Part shown: positions 24,220 to 38,535 of the stretch, in pieces | Layout: every line of letters begins with the position of its first letter | Position numbering within the stretch: position 1 is the first letter of the stretch | Origin: Carya illinoinensis | Taxonomy: Eukaryota > Streptophyta > Magnoliopsida > Fagales > Juglandaceae | DNA: 64,000 nt | Direction of reading: 5' to 3' | Assembly: GCF_018687715.1 (NCBI RefSeq) | Contig: NC_056755.1 | Span: 25,808,501-25,872,500, forward strand | The notes under the pieces: model-generated | Database searches by the model: none | Told to the model about the DNA's origin: nothing | Seen by the model: only the letters and a program-made list of their open reading frames with translations | Position numbers and translations under genes: made by a program

Positions 24220-25647
24220 GTTCATTAATGCCCTCAACTCAAGTTAGAAGCTCAACCATGGTGAGATGAGAACATGTGGGGCGTGTGGCACTTCTTTGGC
24301 TTGAGGGAAACCGTTTGTATGCTGAATGGGGGCTACAATTGGAGCAGTGATAGAAAAGATAGGTTTATTCGAGTCAATTCGTTCAGTGCTAGAAATGAGC
24401 TGTAAGGCTTTATGGACGCATTTGATGAGATTTCCCTTGAGAAAATGGTGTAAAGGGCGTTGGCTTTGGGCCGATTAGTTGCAATGCACATGGAGGTGCG
24501 CGCAGGTGGCGATTGGCTGTGACTTGTCTGTTCCATTGACATTCCTTTTGTCGAAATGTGCTGGATCAAGTGTATTCTTCAAATTCACTCTATGAAGGAT
24601 GAACAACAACAATTAAATTTGTAAGGCTCATCTAGAAAAGGTGAGACAGAATTAAAAGGTCAATTATGTTCAAAACAAGGTTTTGTGATGACTAATCACT
24701 TGTGAGTTGATTAATGCCCTCAACTTTATTCAGAAAGCTAACAATGGTGGAATGAGAACTTTAGGGCCGTGTGGCACATCCTAGGCTCGAGGAAAACCAA
24801 TGGTTTGGCGTATGTGCGCAAGAATTCATGAAAAGACGGTTTTCTTCGAGCCAATTCGTCCAACGCCTGAAACGAACCAGGAGTGTTAATGAGGGATGGA
24901 TGTGATGTGAGATTGCCCTTGAGAAAATGGTTTAAGAGGCTTTGGGCTGATTAGTTCCAATGCACATGCAGGTGCACCTACGTGGGACTGTATTCCATCT
25001 ATTGAAATGTGTTGGATCAATTCTAATCCACTGATTCACTCTATGAATGATGAAAAACAACAATAAAAGTCATAAGGTCCGTATAAAAAAGGCGAGAATG
25101 AATTAATAAGAAAATTAAGCTCAAAACATCGTTTAGAGACGACTAATCACCTGTCAGTTTGTTAATGCCGTCAACTTAAAGTTAAAACCTTCACAATGGC
25201 AGGTTGTGGTCATGAAGGACATGTGGCACTTCTTGGGCTCGATGGAAACCGATGGTGGGGCTTATGTGGGCTGCGATTGGAAGAACGAAAGAAAAGGCGG
25301 GTTTGTTCGGGGCCAATCCGTCCATTTCTAGTAATGAGCTGGAAGGGTTAAGGTGGGAGGCATTTCATGAGATTTCACTTGAGAAAATAACATAAAAGGC
25401 ATGGGTTAGGGGCTGATTAGTTGCAATGCACATGGATGTGCACCAAGGCGGCGATTGGCGGGGACTTGGGTGTTGGAATGACATTCCTTCAACGGAAATG
25501 TCGTGGATCAATTCCAATCCACTAACTCACTCTTAGATTGATAAAGAGCAAGAATAGAAGTCGTAAGGTCCACATATATAAGCTAGGAAAGAATTAAAAA
25601 GGAAATTAACCTGAAAACACGGTTTAGAAATGACTATTGACTTGTGA
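24220..25647. repeat. HOR unit U17 (1,428 bp, 4-bp deletion)
   Basis: Starts with GTTCATTAATG, shared only with U20. Four bases are missing in GGCTTTATGGAC (about 24410; other units have GGCTTTAATCATGGAC), which truncates the antisense frame. B has GAAAGCTAAC with CCACTGATTC. Confidence 0.96.
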
Positions 25648-27079
25648 GTTGATTAATGCCCTCAACTCAAGTTAGAAGCTCAACCATGGTGAGATGAGAA
25701 CATGTGGGGCGTGTGGCACTTCTTTGGCTTGAGGGAAACCGTTTGTATGCTGAATGGGGGCTACAATTGGAGCAGTGATAGAAAAGATAGGTTTATTCGA
25801 GTCAATTCGTTCAGTGCTAGAAATGAGCTGTAAGGCTTTAATCATGGACGCATTTGATGAGATTTCCCTTGAGAAAATGGTGTAAAGGGCGTTGGCTTTG
25901 GGCCGATTAGTTGCAATGCACATGGAGGTGCGCGCAGGTGGCGATTGGCTGTGACTTGTCTGTTCCATTGACATTCCTTTTGTCGAAATGTGCTGGATCA
26001 AGTGTATTCTTCAAATTCACTCTATGAAGGATGAACAACAACAATTAAATTTGTAAGGCTCATCTAGAAAAGGTGAGACAGAATTAAAAGGTCAATTATG
26101 TTCAAAACAAGGTTTTGTGATGACTAATCACTTGTGAGTTGATTAATGCCCTCAACTTTATTCAGAAAGCTAACAATGGTGGAATGAGAACTTTAGGGCC
26201 GTGTGGCACATCCTAGGCTCGAGGAAAACCAATGGTTTGGCGTATGTGCGCAAGAATTCATGAAAAGACGGTTTTCTTCGAGCCAATTCGTCCAACGCCT
26301 GAAACGAACCAGGAGTGTTAATGAGGGATGGATGTGATGTGAGATTGCCCTTGAGAAAATGGTTTAAGAGGCTTTGGGCTGATTAGTTCCAATGCACATG
26401 CAGGTGCACCTACGTGGGACTGTATTCCATCTATTGAAATGTGTTGGATCAATTCTAATCCACTAATTCACTCTATGAATGATGAAAAACAACAATAAAA
26501 GTCATAATGTCCGTATAAAAAAGGCGAGAATGAATTAATAAGAAAATTAAGCTCAAAACATCGTTTAGAGACGACTAATCACCTGTCAGTTTGTTAATGC
26601 CGTCAACTTAAAGTTAAAACCTTCACAATGGCAGGTTGTGGTCGTGAAGGACATGTGGCACTTCTTGGGCTCGATGGAAACCGATGGTGGGGCTTATGTG
26701 GGCTGCGATTGGAAGAACGAAAGAAAAGGCGGGTTTGTTCGGGGCCAATCCGTCCATTTCTAGTAATGAGCTGGAAGGGTTAAGGTGGGAGGCATTTCAT
26801 GAGATTTCACTTGAGAAAATAATATAAAAGGCATGGGTTAGGGGCTGATTAGTTGCAATGCACATGGATGTGCACCAAGGCGGCGATTGGCGGGGACTTG
26901 GGTGTTGGAATGACATTCCTTCAACGGAAATGTCGTGGATCAATTCCAATCCACTAACTCACTCTTAGATTGATAAAGAGCAAGAATAGAAGTCGTAAGG
27001 TCCACATATATAAGCTAGGAAAGAATTAAAAAGGAAATTAACCTGAAAACACGGTTTAGAAATGACTATTGACTTGTGA
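25648..27079. repeat. HOR unit U18 (1,432 bp)
   Basis: B has GAAAGCTAAC (26166), ACTGTA, CTAATTC and AATGTCC, as in U14 and U15. C has private GTCGTGAAGG (26641). Confidence 0.95.
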
Positions 27080-28511
27080 GTTGATTAATGCCCTCAACTC
27101 AAGTTAGAAGCTCAACCATGGTGAGATGAGAACATGTGGGGCGTGTGGCACTTCTTTGGCTTGAGGGAAACCGTTTGTATGCTGAATGGGGGCTACAATT
27201 GGAGCAGTGATAGAAAAGATAGGTTTATTCGAGTCAATTCGTTCAGTGCTAGAAATGAGCTGTAAGGCTTTAATCATGGACGCATTTGATGAGATTTCCC
27301 TTGAGAAAATGGTGTAAAGGGCGTTGGCTTTGGGCCGATTAGTTGCAATGCACATGGAGGTGCGCGCAGGTGGCGATTGGCTGTGACTTGTCTGTTCCAT
27401 TGACATTCCTTTTGTCGAAATGTGCTGGATCAAGTGTATTCTTCAAATTCACTCTATGAAGGATGAACAACAACAATTAAATTTGTAAGGCTCATCTAGA
27501 AAAGGTGAGACAGAATTAAAAGGTCAATTATGTTCAAAACAAGGTTTTGTGATGACTAATCACTTGTGAGTTGATTAATGCCCTCAACTTTATTCAGAAA
27601 CCTAACAATGGTGGAATGAGAAGTTTAGGGCCGTGTGGCACATCCTAGGCTCGAGGAAAACCAATGGTTTGGCGTATGTGCGCAAGAATTCATGAAAAGA
27701 CGGTTTTCTTTGAGCCAATTCGTCCAACGCCTGAAACGAACCAGGAGTGTTAATGAGGGATGGATGTGATGTGAGATTGCCCTTGAGAAAATGGTTTAAG
27801 AGGCTTTGGGCTGATTAGTTCCAATGCACATGCAGGTGCACCTACGTGGGACTGTATTCCATCTATTGAAATGTGTTGGATCAATTCTAATCCACTAATT
27901 CACTCTATGAATGATGAAAAACAACAATAAAAGTCATAATGTCCGTATAAAAAAGGCGAGAATGAATTAATAAGAAAATTAAGCTCAAAACATCGTTTAG
28001 AGACGACTAATCACCTGTCAGTTTGTTAATGCCGTCAACTTAAAGTTAAAACCTTCACAATGGCAGGTTGTGGTCATGAAGGACATGTGGCAGTTCTTGG
28101 GCTCGATGGAAACCGATGGTGGGGCTTATGTGGGCTGCGATTGGAAGAACGAAAGAAAAGGCGGGTTTGTTCGGGGCCAATCCGTCCATTTCTAGTAATG
28201 AGCTGGAAGGGTTAAGGTGGGAGGCATTTCATGAGATTTCACTTGAGAAAATAATATAAAAGGCATGGGTTAGGGGCTGATTAGTTGCAATGCACATGGA
28301 TGTGCACCAAGGCGGCGATTGGCGGGGACTTGGGTGTTGGAATGACATTCCTTCAACGGAAATGTCGTGGATCAATTCCAATCCACTAACTCACTCTTAG
28401 ATTGATAAAGAGCAAGAATAGAAGTCGTAAGGTCCACATATATAAGCTAGGAAAGAATTAAAAAGGAAATTAACCTGAAAACACGGTTTAGAAATGACTA
28501 TTGACTTGTGA
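27080..28511. repeat. HOR unit U19 (1,432 bp)
   Basis: Repeats the U16 set: GAGAAGTTTAG (27619), TTCTTTGAGCC (27707) and GGCAGTTCTTGG (28089), but lacks U16's GATAAG. It is followed by the same GTTCATT unit start. Confidence 0.96.
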
Positions 28512-29943
28512 GTTCATTAATGCCCTCAACTCAAGTTAGAAGCTCAACCATGGTGAGATGAGAACATGTGGGGCGTGTGGCACTTCTTTGGCTTGAGGGA
28601 AACCGTTTGTATGCTGAATGGGGGCTACAATTGGAGCAGTGATAGAAAAGATAGGTTTATTCGAGTCAATTCGTTCAGTGCTAGAAATGAGCTGTAAGGC
28701 TTTAATCATGGACGCATTTGATGAGATTTCCCTTGAGAAAATGGTGTAAAGGGCGTTGGCTTTGGGCCGATTAGTTGCAATGCACATGGAGGTGCGCGCA
28801 GGTGGCGATTGGCTGTGACTTGTCTGTTCCATTGACATTCCTTTTGTCGAAATGTGCTGGATCAAGTGTATTCTTCAAATTCACTCTATGAAGGATGAAC
28901 AACAACAATTAAATTTGTAAGGCTCATCTAGAAAAGGTGAGACAGAATTAAAAGGTCAATTATGTTCAAAACAAGGTTTTGTGATGACTAATCACTTGTG
29001 AGTTGATTAATGCCCTCAACTTTATTCAGAAAGCTAACAATGGTGGAATGAGAACTTTAGGGCCGTGTGGCACATCCTAGGCTCGAGGAAAACCAATGGT
29101 TTGGCGTATGTGCGCAAGAATTCATGACAAGACGGTTTTCTTCGAGCCAATTCGTCCAACGCCTGAAACGAACCAGGAGTGTTAATGAGGGATGGATGTG
29201 ATGTGAGATTGCCCTTGAGAAAATGGTTTAAGAGGCTTTGGGCTGATTAGTTCCAATGCACATGCAGGTGCACCTACGTGGGACTGTATTCCATCTATTG
29301 AAATGTGTTGGATCAATTCTAATCCACTGATTCACTCTATGAATGATGAAAAACAACAATAAAAGTCATAAGGTCCGTATAAAAAAGGCGAGAATGAATT
29401 AATAAGAAAATTAAGCTCAAAACATCGTTTAGAGACGACTAATCACCTGTCAGTTTGTTAATGCCGTCAACTTAAAGTTAAAACCTTCACAATGGCAGGT
29501 TGTGGTCATGAAGGACATGTGGCACTTCTTGGGCTCGATGGAAACCGATGGTGGGGCTTATGTGGGCTGCGATTGGAAGAACGAAAGAAAAGGCGGGTTT
29601 GTTCGGGGCCAATCCGTCCATTTCTAGTAATGAGCTGGAAGGGTTAAGGTGGGAGGCATTTCATGAGATTTCACTTGAGAAAATAACATAAAAGGCATGG
29701 GTTAGGGGCTGATTAGTTGCAATGCACATGGATGTGCACCAAGGCGGCGATTGGCGGGGACTTGGGTGTTGGAATGACATTCCTTCAACGGAAATGTCGT
29801 GGATCAATTCCAATCCACTAACTCACTCTTAGATTGATAAAGAGCAAGAATAGAAGTCGTAAGGTCCACATATATAAGCTAGGAAAGAATTAAAAAGGAA
29901 ATTAACCTGAAAACACGGTTTAGAAATGACTATTGACTTGTGA
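28512..29943. repeat. HOR unit U20 (1,432 bp)
   Basis: Start GTTCATTAATG links it to U17, though it lacks U17's 4-bp deletion. B has GAAAGCTAAC (29030) and CATGACAAGACGG (29123); the pair is found only here and in U24, 5,728 bp downstream. Confidence 0.96.
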
Positions 29944-31375
29944 GTTGATTAATGCCCTCAACTCAAGTTAGAAGCTCAACCATGGTGAGATGAGAACATG
30001 TGGGGCGTGTGGCACTTCTTTGGCTTGAGGGAAACCGTTTGTATGCTGAATGGGGGCTACAATTGGAGCAGTGATAGAAAAGATAGGTTTATTCGAGTCA
30101 ATTCGTTCAGTGCTAGAAATGAGCTGTAAGGCTTTAATCATGGACGCATTTGATGAGATTTCCCTTGAGAAAATGGTGTAAAGGGCGTTGGCTTTGGGCC
30201 GATTAGTTGCAATGCACATCGAGGTGCGCGCAGGTGGCGATTGGCTGTGACTTGTCTGTTCCATTGACATTCCTTTTGTCGAAATGTGCTGGATCAAGTG
30301 TATTCTTCAAATTCACTCTATGAAGGATGAACAACAACAATTAAATTTGTAAGGCTCATCTAGAAAAGGTGAGACAGAATTAAAAGGTCAATTATGTTCA
30401 AAACAAGGTTTTGTGATGACTAATCACTTGTGAGTTGATTAATGCCCTCAACTTTATTCAGAAACCTAACAATGGTGGAATGAGAACTTTAGGGCCGTGT
30501 GGCACATCCTAGGCTCGAGGAAAACCAATGGTTTGGCGTATGTGCGTAAGAATTCATGAAAAGACGGTTTTCTTCGAGCCAATTCGTCCAACGCCTGAAA
30601 CGAACCAGGAGTGTTAATGAGGGATGGATGTGATGTGAGATTGCCCTTGGGAAAATGGTTTAAGAGGCTTTGGGCTGATTAGTTCCAATGCACATGCAGG
30701 TGCACCTACGTGGGATTGTATTCCATCTATTGAAATGTGTTGGATCAATTCTAATCCACTGATTCACTCTATGAATGATGAAAAACAACAATAAAAGTCA
30801 TAAGGTCCGTATAAAAAAGGCGAGAATGAATTAATAAGAAAATTAAGCTCAAAACATCGTTTAGAGACGACTAATCACCTGTCAGTTTGTTAATGCCGTC
30901 AACTTAAAGTTAAAACCTTCACAATGGCAGGTTGTGGTCATGAAGGACATGTGGCACTTCTTGGGCTCGATGGAAACCGATGGTGGGGCTTATGTGGGCT
31001 GCGATTGGAAGAACGAAAGAAAAGGCGGGTTTGTTCGGGGCCAATCCGTCCATTTCTAGTAATGAGCTGGAAGGGTTAAGGTGGGAGGCATTTCATGAGA
31101 TTTCACTTGAGAAAATAACATAAAAGGCATGGGTTAGGGGCTGATTAGTTGCAATGCACATGGATGTGCACCAAGGCGGCGATTGGCGGGGACTTGGGTG
31201 TTGGAATGACATTCCTTCAACGGAAATGTCGTGGATCAATTCCAATCCACTAACTCACTCTTAGATTGATAAAGAGCAAGAATAGAAGTCGTAAGGTCCA
31301 CATATATAAGCTAGGAAAGAATTAAAAAGGAAATTAACCTGAAAACACGGTTTAGAAATGACTATTGACTTGTGA
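29944..31375. repeat. HOR unit U21 (1,432 bp)
   Basis: Private CACATCGAGG (30215) in A and CTTGGGAAAATGG (30646) in B. TGCGTAAG (30543) recurs only in U25 and U28. Confidence 0.96.
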
Positions 31376-32807
31376 GTTGATTAATGCCCTCAACTCAAGT
31401 TAGAAGCTCAACCATGGTGAGATGAGAACATGTGGGGCGTGTGGCACTTCTTTGGCTTGAGGGAAACCGTTTGTATGCTGAATGGGGGCTACAATTGGAG
31501 CAGTGATAGAAAAGATAGGTTTATTCGAGTCAATTCGTTCAGTGCTAGAAATGAGCTGTAAGGCTTTAATCATGGACGCATTTGATGAGATTTCCCTTGA
31601 GAAAATGGTGTAAAGGGCGTTGGCTTTGGGCCGATTAGTTGCAATGCACATGGAGGTGCGCGCAGGTGGCGATTGGCTGTGACTTGTCTGTTCCATTGAC
31701 ATTCCTTTTGTCGAAATGTGCTGGATCAAGTGTATTCTTCAAATTCACTCTATGAAGGATGAACAACAACAATTAAATTTGTAAGGCTCATCTAGAAAAG
31801 GTGAGACAGAATTAAAAGGTCAATTATGTTCAAAACAAGGTTTTGTGATGACTAATCACTTGTGAGTTGATTAATGCCCTCAACTTTATTCAGAAACCTA
31901 ACAATGGTGGAATGAGAACTTTAGGGCCGTGTGGCACATCCTAGGCTCGAGGAAAACCAATGGTTTGGCGTATGTGCGCAAGAATTCATGAAAAGACGGT
32001 TTTCTTCGAGCCAATTCGTCCAACGCCTGAAACGAACCAGGAGTGTTAATGAGGGATGGATGTGATGTGAGATTGCCCTTGAGAAAATGGTTTAAGAGGC
32101 TTTGGGCTGATTAGTTCCAATGCACATGCAGGTGCACCTACGTGGGATTGTATTCCATCTATTGAAATGTGTTGGATCAATTCTATTCCACTGATTCACT
32201 CTATGAATGATGAAAAACAACAATAAAAGTCATAAGGTCCGTATAAAAAAGGCGAGAATGAATTAATAAGAAAATTAAGCTCAAAACATCGTTTAGAGAC
32301 GACTAATCACCTGTCAGTTTGTTAATGCCGTCAACTTAAAGTTAAAACCTTCACAATGGCAGGTTGTGGTCATGAAGGACATGTGGCACTTCTTGGGCTC
32401 GATGGAAACCGATGGTGGGGCTTATGTGGGCTGCGATTGGAAGAACGAAAGAAAAGGCGGGTTTGTTCGGGGCCAATCCGTCCATTTCTAGTAATGAGCT
32501 GGAAGGGTTAAGGTGGGAGGCATTTCATGAGATTTCACTTGAGAAAATAACATAAAAGGCATGGGTTAGGGGCTGATTAGTTGCAATGCACATGGATGTG
32601 CACCAAGGCGGCGATTGGCGGGGACTTGGGTGTTGGAATGACATTCCTTCAACGGAAATGTCGTGGATCAATTCCAATCCACTAACTCACTCTTAGATTG
32701 ATAAAGAGCAAGAATAGAAGTCGTAAGGTCCACATATATAAGCTAGGAAAGAATTAAAAAGGAAATTAACCTGAAAACACGGTTTAGAAATGACTATTGA
32801 CTTGTGA
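31376..32807. repeat. HOR unit U22 (1,432 bp)
   Basis: Close to consensus, with the G-type A monomer. One private change, TTCTATTCC (32182) in B. Confidence 0.95.
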
Positions 32808-34239
32808 GTTGATTAATGCCCTCAACTCAAGTTAGAAGCTCAACCATGGTGAGATGAGAACATGTGGGGCGTGTGGCACTTCTTTGGCTTGAGGGAAACC
32901 GTTTGTATGCTGAATGGGGGCTACAATTGGAACAGTGATAGAAAAGATAGGTTTATTCGAGTCAATTCGTTCAGTGCTAGAAATGAGCTGTAAGGCTTTA
33001 ATCATGGACGCATTTGATGAGATTTCCCTTGAGAAAATGGTGTAAAGGGCGTTGGCTTTGGGCCGATTAGTTGCAATGCACATGGAGGTGCGCGCAGGTG
33101 GCGATTGGCTGTGACTTGTCTGTTCCATTGACATTCCTTTTGTCGAAATGTGCTGGATCAAGTGTATTCTTCAAATTCACTCTATGAAGGATGAACAACA
33201 ACAATTAAATTTGTAAGGCTCATCTAGAAAAGGTGAGACAGAATTAAAAGGTCAATTATGTTCAAAACAAGGTTTTGTGATGACTAATCACTTGTGAGTT
33301 GATTAATGCCCCCAACTTTATCCAGAAACCTAACAATAGTGGAATGAGAACTTTAGGGCTGTGTGGCACATCCTAGGCTCGAGGAAAACCAATGGTTTGG
33401 CGTATGTGCGGAAGAATTCATGAAAAGGCGGTTTTCTTCGAGCCAATTCGTCCAACGCCTGAAACGAACCAGGAGTGTTAATGAGGGATGGATGTGATGT
33501 GAGATTGCCCTTGAGAAAATGGTTTAAGAGGCTTTGGGCTGATTATTTCCAATGCACATGCAGGTGCACCTACGTGGGATTGTATTCCATCTATTGAAAT
33601 GTGTTGGATTAATTCTAATCCACTGATTCACTCTATGAATGATGAAAAACAACAATAAAAGTCATAAGGTCCGTATAAAAAAGGCGAGAATGAATTAATA
33701 AGAAAATTAAGCTCAAAACATCGTTTAGAGACGACTAATCACCTGTCAGTTTGTTAATGCCGTCAACTTAAAGTTAAAACCTTCACAATGGCAGGTTGTG
33801 GTCATGAAGGACATGTGGCACTTCTTGGGCTCGATGGAAACCGATGGTGGGGCTTATGTGGGCTGCGATTGGAAGAACGAAAGAAAAGGCGGGTTTGTTC
33901 GGGGCCAATCCGTCCATTTCTAGTAATGAGCTGGAAGGGTTAAGGTGGGAGGCATTTCATGAGATTTCACTTGAGAAAATAACATAAAAGGCATGGGTTA
34001 GGGGCTGATTAGTTGCAATGCACATGGATGTGCACCAAGGCGGCGATTGGCGGGGACTTGGGTGTTGGAATGACATTCCTTCAACGGAAATGTCGTGGAT
34101 CAATTCCAATCCACTAACTCACTCTTAGATTGATAAAGAGCAAGAATAGAAGTCGTAAGGTCCACATATATAAGCTAGGAAAGAATTAAAAAGGAAATTA
34201 ACCTGAAAACACGGTTTAGAAATGACTATTGACTTGTGA
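32808..34239. repeat. HOR unit U23 (1,432 bp), B-variant cluster
   Basis: A returns to TGGAACAG. B carries eight or more linked changes: TGCCCCCAAC (33307), TTATCCAG, ACAATAGTGG, GGGCTGTG, GCGGAAG, AAAAGGCGG, GATTATTTCC and GGATTAATTC (about 33606). The near-complete cluster recurs only in U27 and U30. Confidence 0.96.
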
Positions 34240-35671
34240 GTTGATTAATGCCCTCAACCCAAGTTAGAAGCTCAACCATGGTGAGATGAGAACATGTGGG
34301 GCGTGTGGCACTTCTTTGGCTTGAGGGAAACCGTTTGTATGCTGAATGGGGGCTACAATTGGAACAGTGATAGAAAAGATAGGTTTATTCGAGTCAATTC
34401 GTTCAGTGCTAGAAATGAGCTGTAAGGCTTTAATCATGGACGCATTTGATGAGATTTCCCTTGAGAAAATGGTGTAAAGGGCGTTGGCTTTGGGCCGATT
34501 AGTTGCAATGCACATGGAGGTGCGCGCAGGTGGCGATTGGCTGTGACTTGTCTGTTCCATTGACATTCCTTTTGTCGAAATGTGCTGGATCAAGTGTATT
34601 CTTCAAATTCACTCTATGAAGGATGAACAACAACAATTAAATTTGTAAGGCTCATCTAGAAAAGGTGAGACAGAATTAAAAGGTCAATTATGTTCAAAAC
34701 AAGGTTTTGTGATGACTAATCACTTGTGAGTTGATTAATGCCCTCAACTTTATTCAGAAAGCTAACAATGGTGGAATGAGAACTTTAGGGCCGTGTGGCA
34801 CATCCTAGGCTCGAGGAAAACCAATGGTTTGGCGTATGTGCGCAAGAATTCATGACAAGACGGTTTTCTTCGAGCCAATTCGTCCAACGCCTGAAACGAA
34901 CCAGGAGTGTTAATGAGGGATGGATGTGATGTGAGATTGCCCTTGAGAAAATGGTTTAAGAGGCTTTGGGCTGATTAGTTCCAATGCACATGCAGGTGCA
35001 CCTACGTGGGACTGTATTCCATCTATTGAAATGTGTTGGATCAATTCTAATCCACTGATTCACTCTATGAATGATGAAAAACAACAATAAAAGTCATAAG
35101 GTCCGTATAAAAAAGGCGAGAATGAATTAATAAGAAAATTAAGCTCAAAACATCGTTTAGAGACGACTAATCACCTGTCAGTTTGTTAATGCCGTCAACT
35201 TAAAGTTAAAACCTTCACAATGGCAGGTTGTGGTCATGAAGGACATGTGGCACTTCTTGGGCTCGATGGAAACCGATGGTGGGGCTTATGTGGGCTGCGA
35301 TTGGAAGAACGAAAGAAAAGGCGGGTTTGTTCGGGGCCAATCCGTCCATTTCTAGTAATGAGCTGGAAGGGTTAAGGTGGGAGGCATTTCATGAGATTTC
35401 ACTTGAGAAAATAACATAAAAGGCATGGGTTAGGGGCTGATTAGTTGCAATGCACATGGATGTGCACCAAGGCGGCGATTGGCGGGGACTTGGGTGTTGG
35501 AATGACATTCCTTCAACGGAAATGTCGTGGATCAATTCCAATCCACTAACTCACTCTTAGATTGATAAAGAGCAAGAATAGAAGTCGTAAGGTCCACATA
35601 TATAAGCTAGGAAAGAATTAAAAAGGAAATTAACCTGAAAACACGGTTTAGAAATGACTATTGACTTGTGA
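34240..35671. repeat. HOR unit U24 (1,432 bp)
   Basis: A has CTCAACCCAAG (34254), shared only with U28 and U31, and TGGAACAG. B has GAAAGCTAAC (34758), CATGACAAGACGG (34851) and GGGACTGTA, matching U20. Confidence 0.96.
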
Positions 35672-37103
35672 GTTGATTAATGCCCTCAACTCAAGTTAGA
35701 AGCTCAACCATGGTGAGATGAGAACATGTGGGGCGTGTGGCACTTCTTTGGCTTGAGGGAAACCGTTTGTATGCTGAATGGGGGCTACAATTGGAGCAGT
35801 GATAGAAAAGATAGGTTTATTCGAGTCAATTCGTTCAGTGCTAGAAATGAGCTGTAAGGCTTTAATCATGGACGCATTTGATGAGATTTCCCTTGTGAAA
35901 ATGGTGTAAAGGGCGTTGGCTTTGGGCCGATTAGTTGCAATGCACATGGAGGTGCGCGCAGGTGGCGATTGGCTGTGACTTGTCTGTTCCATTGACATTC
36001 CTTTTGTCGAAATGTGCTGGATCAAGTGTATTCTTCAAATTCACTCTATGAAGGATGAACAACAACAATTAAATTTGTAAGGCTCATCTAGAAAAGGTGA
36101 GACAGAATTAAAAGGTCAATTATGTTCAAAACAAGGTTTTGTGATGACTAATCACTTGTGAGTTGATTAATGCCCTCAACTTTATTCAGAAACCTAACAA
36201 TGGTGGAATGAGAACTTTAGGGCCGTGTGGCACATCCTAGGCTCGAGGAAAACCAATGGTTTGGCGTATGTGCGTAAGAATTCATGAAAAGACGGTTTTC
36301 TTCGAGCCAATTCGTCCAACGCCTGAAACGAACCAGGAGTGTTAATGAGGGATGGATGTGATGTGAGATTGCCCTTGAGAAAATGGTTTAAGAGGCTTTG
36401 GGCTGATTAGTTCCAATGCACATGCAGGTGCACCTACGTGGGATTGTATTCCATCTATTGAAATGTGTTGGATCAATTCTAATCCACTGTTTCACTCTAT
36501 GAATGATGAAAAACAACAATAAAAGTCATAAGGTCCGTATAAAAAAGGCGAGAATGAATTAATAAGAAAATTAAGCTCAAAACATCGTTTAGAGACGACT
36601 AATCACCTGTCAGTTTGTTAATGCCGTCAACTTAAAGTTAAAACCTTCACAATGGCAGGTTGTGGTCATGAAGGACATGTGGCACTTCTTGGGCTCGATG
36701 GAAACCGATGGTGGGGCTTATGTGGGCTGCGATTGGAAGAACGAAAGAAAAGGCGGGTTTGTTCGGGGCCAATCCGTCCATTTCTAGTAATGAGCTGGAA
36801 GGGTTAAGGTGGGAGGCATTTCATGAGATTTCACTTGAGAAAATAACATAAAAGGCATGGGTTAGGGGCTGATTAGTTGCAATGCACATGGATGTGCACC
36901 AAGGCGGCGATTGGCGGGGACTTGGGTGTTGGAATGACATTCCTTCAACGGAAATGTCGTGGATCAATTCCAATCCACTAACTCACTCTTAGATTGATAA
37001 AGAGCAAGAATAGAAGTCGTAAGGTCCACATATATAAGCTAGGAAAGAATTAAAAAGGAAATTAACCTGAAAGCACGGTTTAGAAATGACTATTGACTTG
37101 TGA
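35672..37103. repeat. HOR unit U25 (1,432 bp)
   Basis: G-type A monomer with private CCTTGTGAAAATGG (35891). B has TGCGTAAG (36271) and private CCACTGTTTC (36484). C has private GAAAGCACGG (37069). Confidence 0.96.
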
Positions 37104-38535
37104 GTTGATTAATGCCCTCAACTCAAGTTAGAAGCTCAACCATGGTGAGATGAGAACATGTGGGGCGTGTGGCACTTCTTTGGCTTGAGGGAAACCGTTT
37201 GTATGCTGAATGGGGGCTACAATTGGAGCAGTGATAGAAAAGATAGGTTTATTCGAGTCAATTCGTTCAGTGCTAGAAATGAGCTGTAAGGCTTTAATCA
37301 TGGACGCATTTGATGAGATTTCCCTTGAGAAAATGGTGTAAAGGGCGTTGGCTTTGGGCCGATTAGTTGCAATGCACATGGAGGTGCGCGCAGGTGGCGA
37401 TTGGCTGTGACTTGTCTGTTCCATTGACATTCCTTTTGTCGAAATGTGCTGGATCAAGTGTATTCTTCAAATTCACTCTATGAAGGATGAACAACAACAA
37501 TTAAATTTGTAAGGCTCATCTAGAAAAGGTGAGACAGAATTAAAAGGTCAATTATGTTCAAAACAAGGTTTTGTGATGACTAATCACTTGTGAGTTGATT
37601 AATGCCCTCAACTTTATTCAGAAACCTAACAATGGTGGAATGAGAACTTTAGGGCCGTGTGGCACATCCTAGGCTCGAGGAAAACCAATGGTTTGGCGTA
37701 TGTGCGCAAGAATTCATGAAAAGACGGTTTTCTTCGAGCCAATTCGTCCAACGCCTGAAACGAACCAGGAGTGTTAATGAGGGATGGATGTGATGTGAGA
37801 TTGCCCTTGAGAAAATGGTTTAAGAGGCTTTGGGCTGATTAGTTCCAATGCACATGCAGGTGCACCTACGTGGGATTGTATTCCATCTATTGAAATGTGT
37901 TGGATCAATTCTAATCCACTGATTCACTCTATGAATGATGAAAAACAACAATAAAAGTCATAAGGTCCGTATAAAAAAGGCGAGAATGAATTAATAAGAA
38001 AATTAAGCTCAAAACATCGTTTAGAGACGACTAATCACCTGTCAGTTTGTTAATGCCGTCAACTTAAAGTTAAAACCTTCACAATGGCAGGTTGTGGTCA
38101 TGAAGGACATGTGGCACTTCTTGGGCTCGATGGAAACCGATGGTGGGGCTTATGTGGGCTGCGATTGGAAGAACGAAAGAAAAGGCGGGTTTGTTCGGGG
38201 CCAATCCGTCCATTTCTAGTAATGAGCTGGAAGGGTTAAGGTGGGAGGCATTTCATGAGATTTCACTTGAGAAAATAACATAAAAGGCATGGGTTAGGGG
38301 CTGATTAGTTGCAATGCACATGGATGTGCACCAAGGCGGCGATTGGCGGGGACTTGGGTGTTGGAATGACATTCCTTCAACGGAAATGTCGTGGATCAAT
38401 TCCAATCCACTAACTCACTCTTAGATTGATAAAGAGCAAGAATAGAAGTCGTAAGGTCCACATATATAAGCTAGGAAAGAATTAAAAAGGAAATTAACCT
38501 GAAAACACGGTTTAGAAATGACTATTGACTTGTGA
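37104..38535. repeat. HOR unit U26 (1,432 bp)
   Basis: Counterpart of U22, without private changes that I can see. It is the last G-type unit (TGGAGCAGTG, about 37224). Confidence 0.95.

Larger units (their letters stand above)
23280..30400. repeat. Two copies of a U16-U17 / U19-U20 block (three-HOR offset)
   Basis: GAGAAGTTT, TTCTTTGAG, GCAGTTC and the GTTCATT unit start occur in the same order at 23326-24221 and 27619-28513. The offset is 4,292 bp, which is three units minus U17's 4-bp deletion. U18 resembles U14 and U15 at the flank. The match ends by about 30.46 kb, where the next B has GAAACC rather than GAAAGC. Confidence 0.85.
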
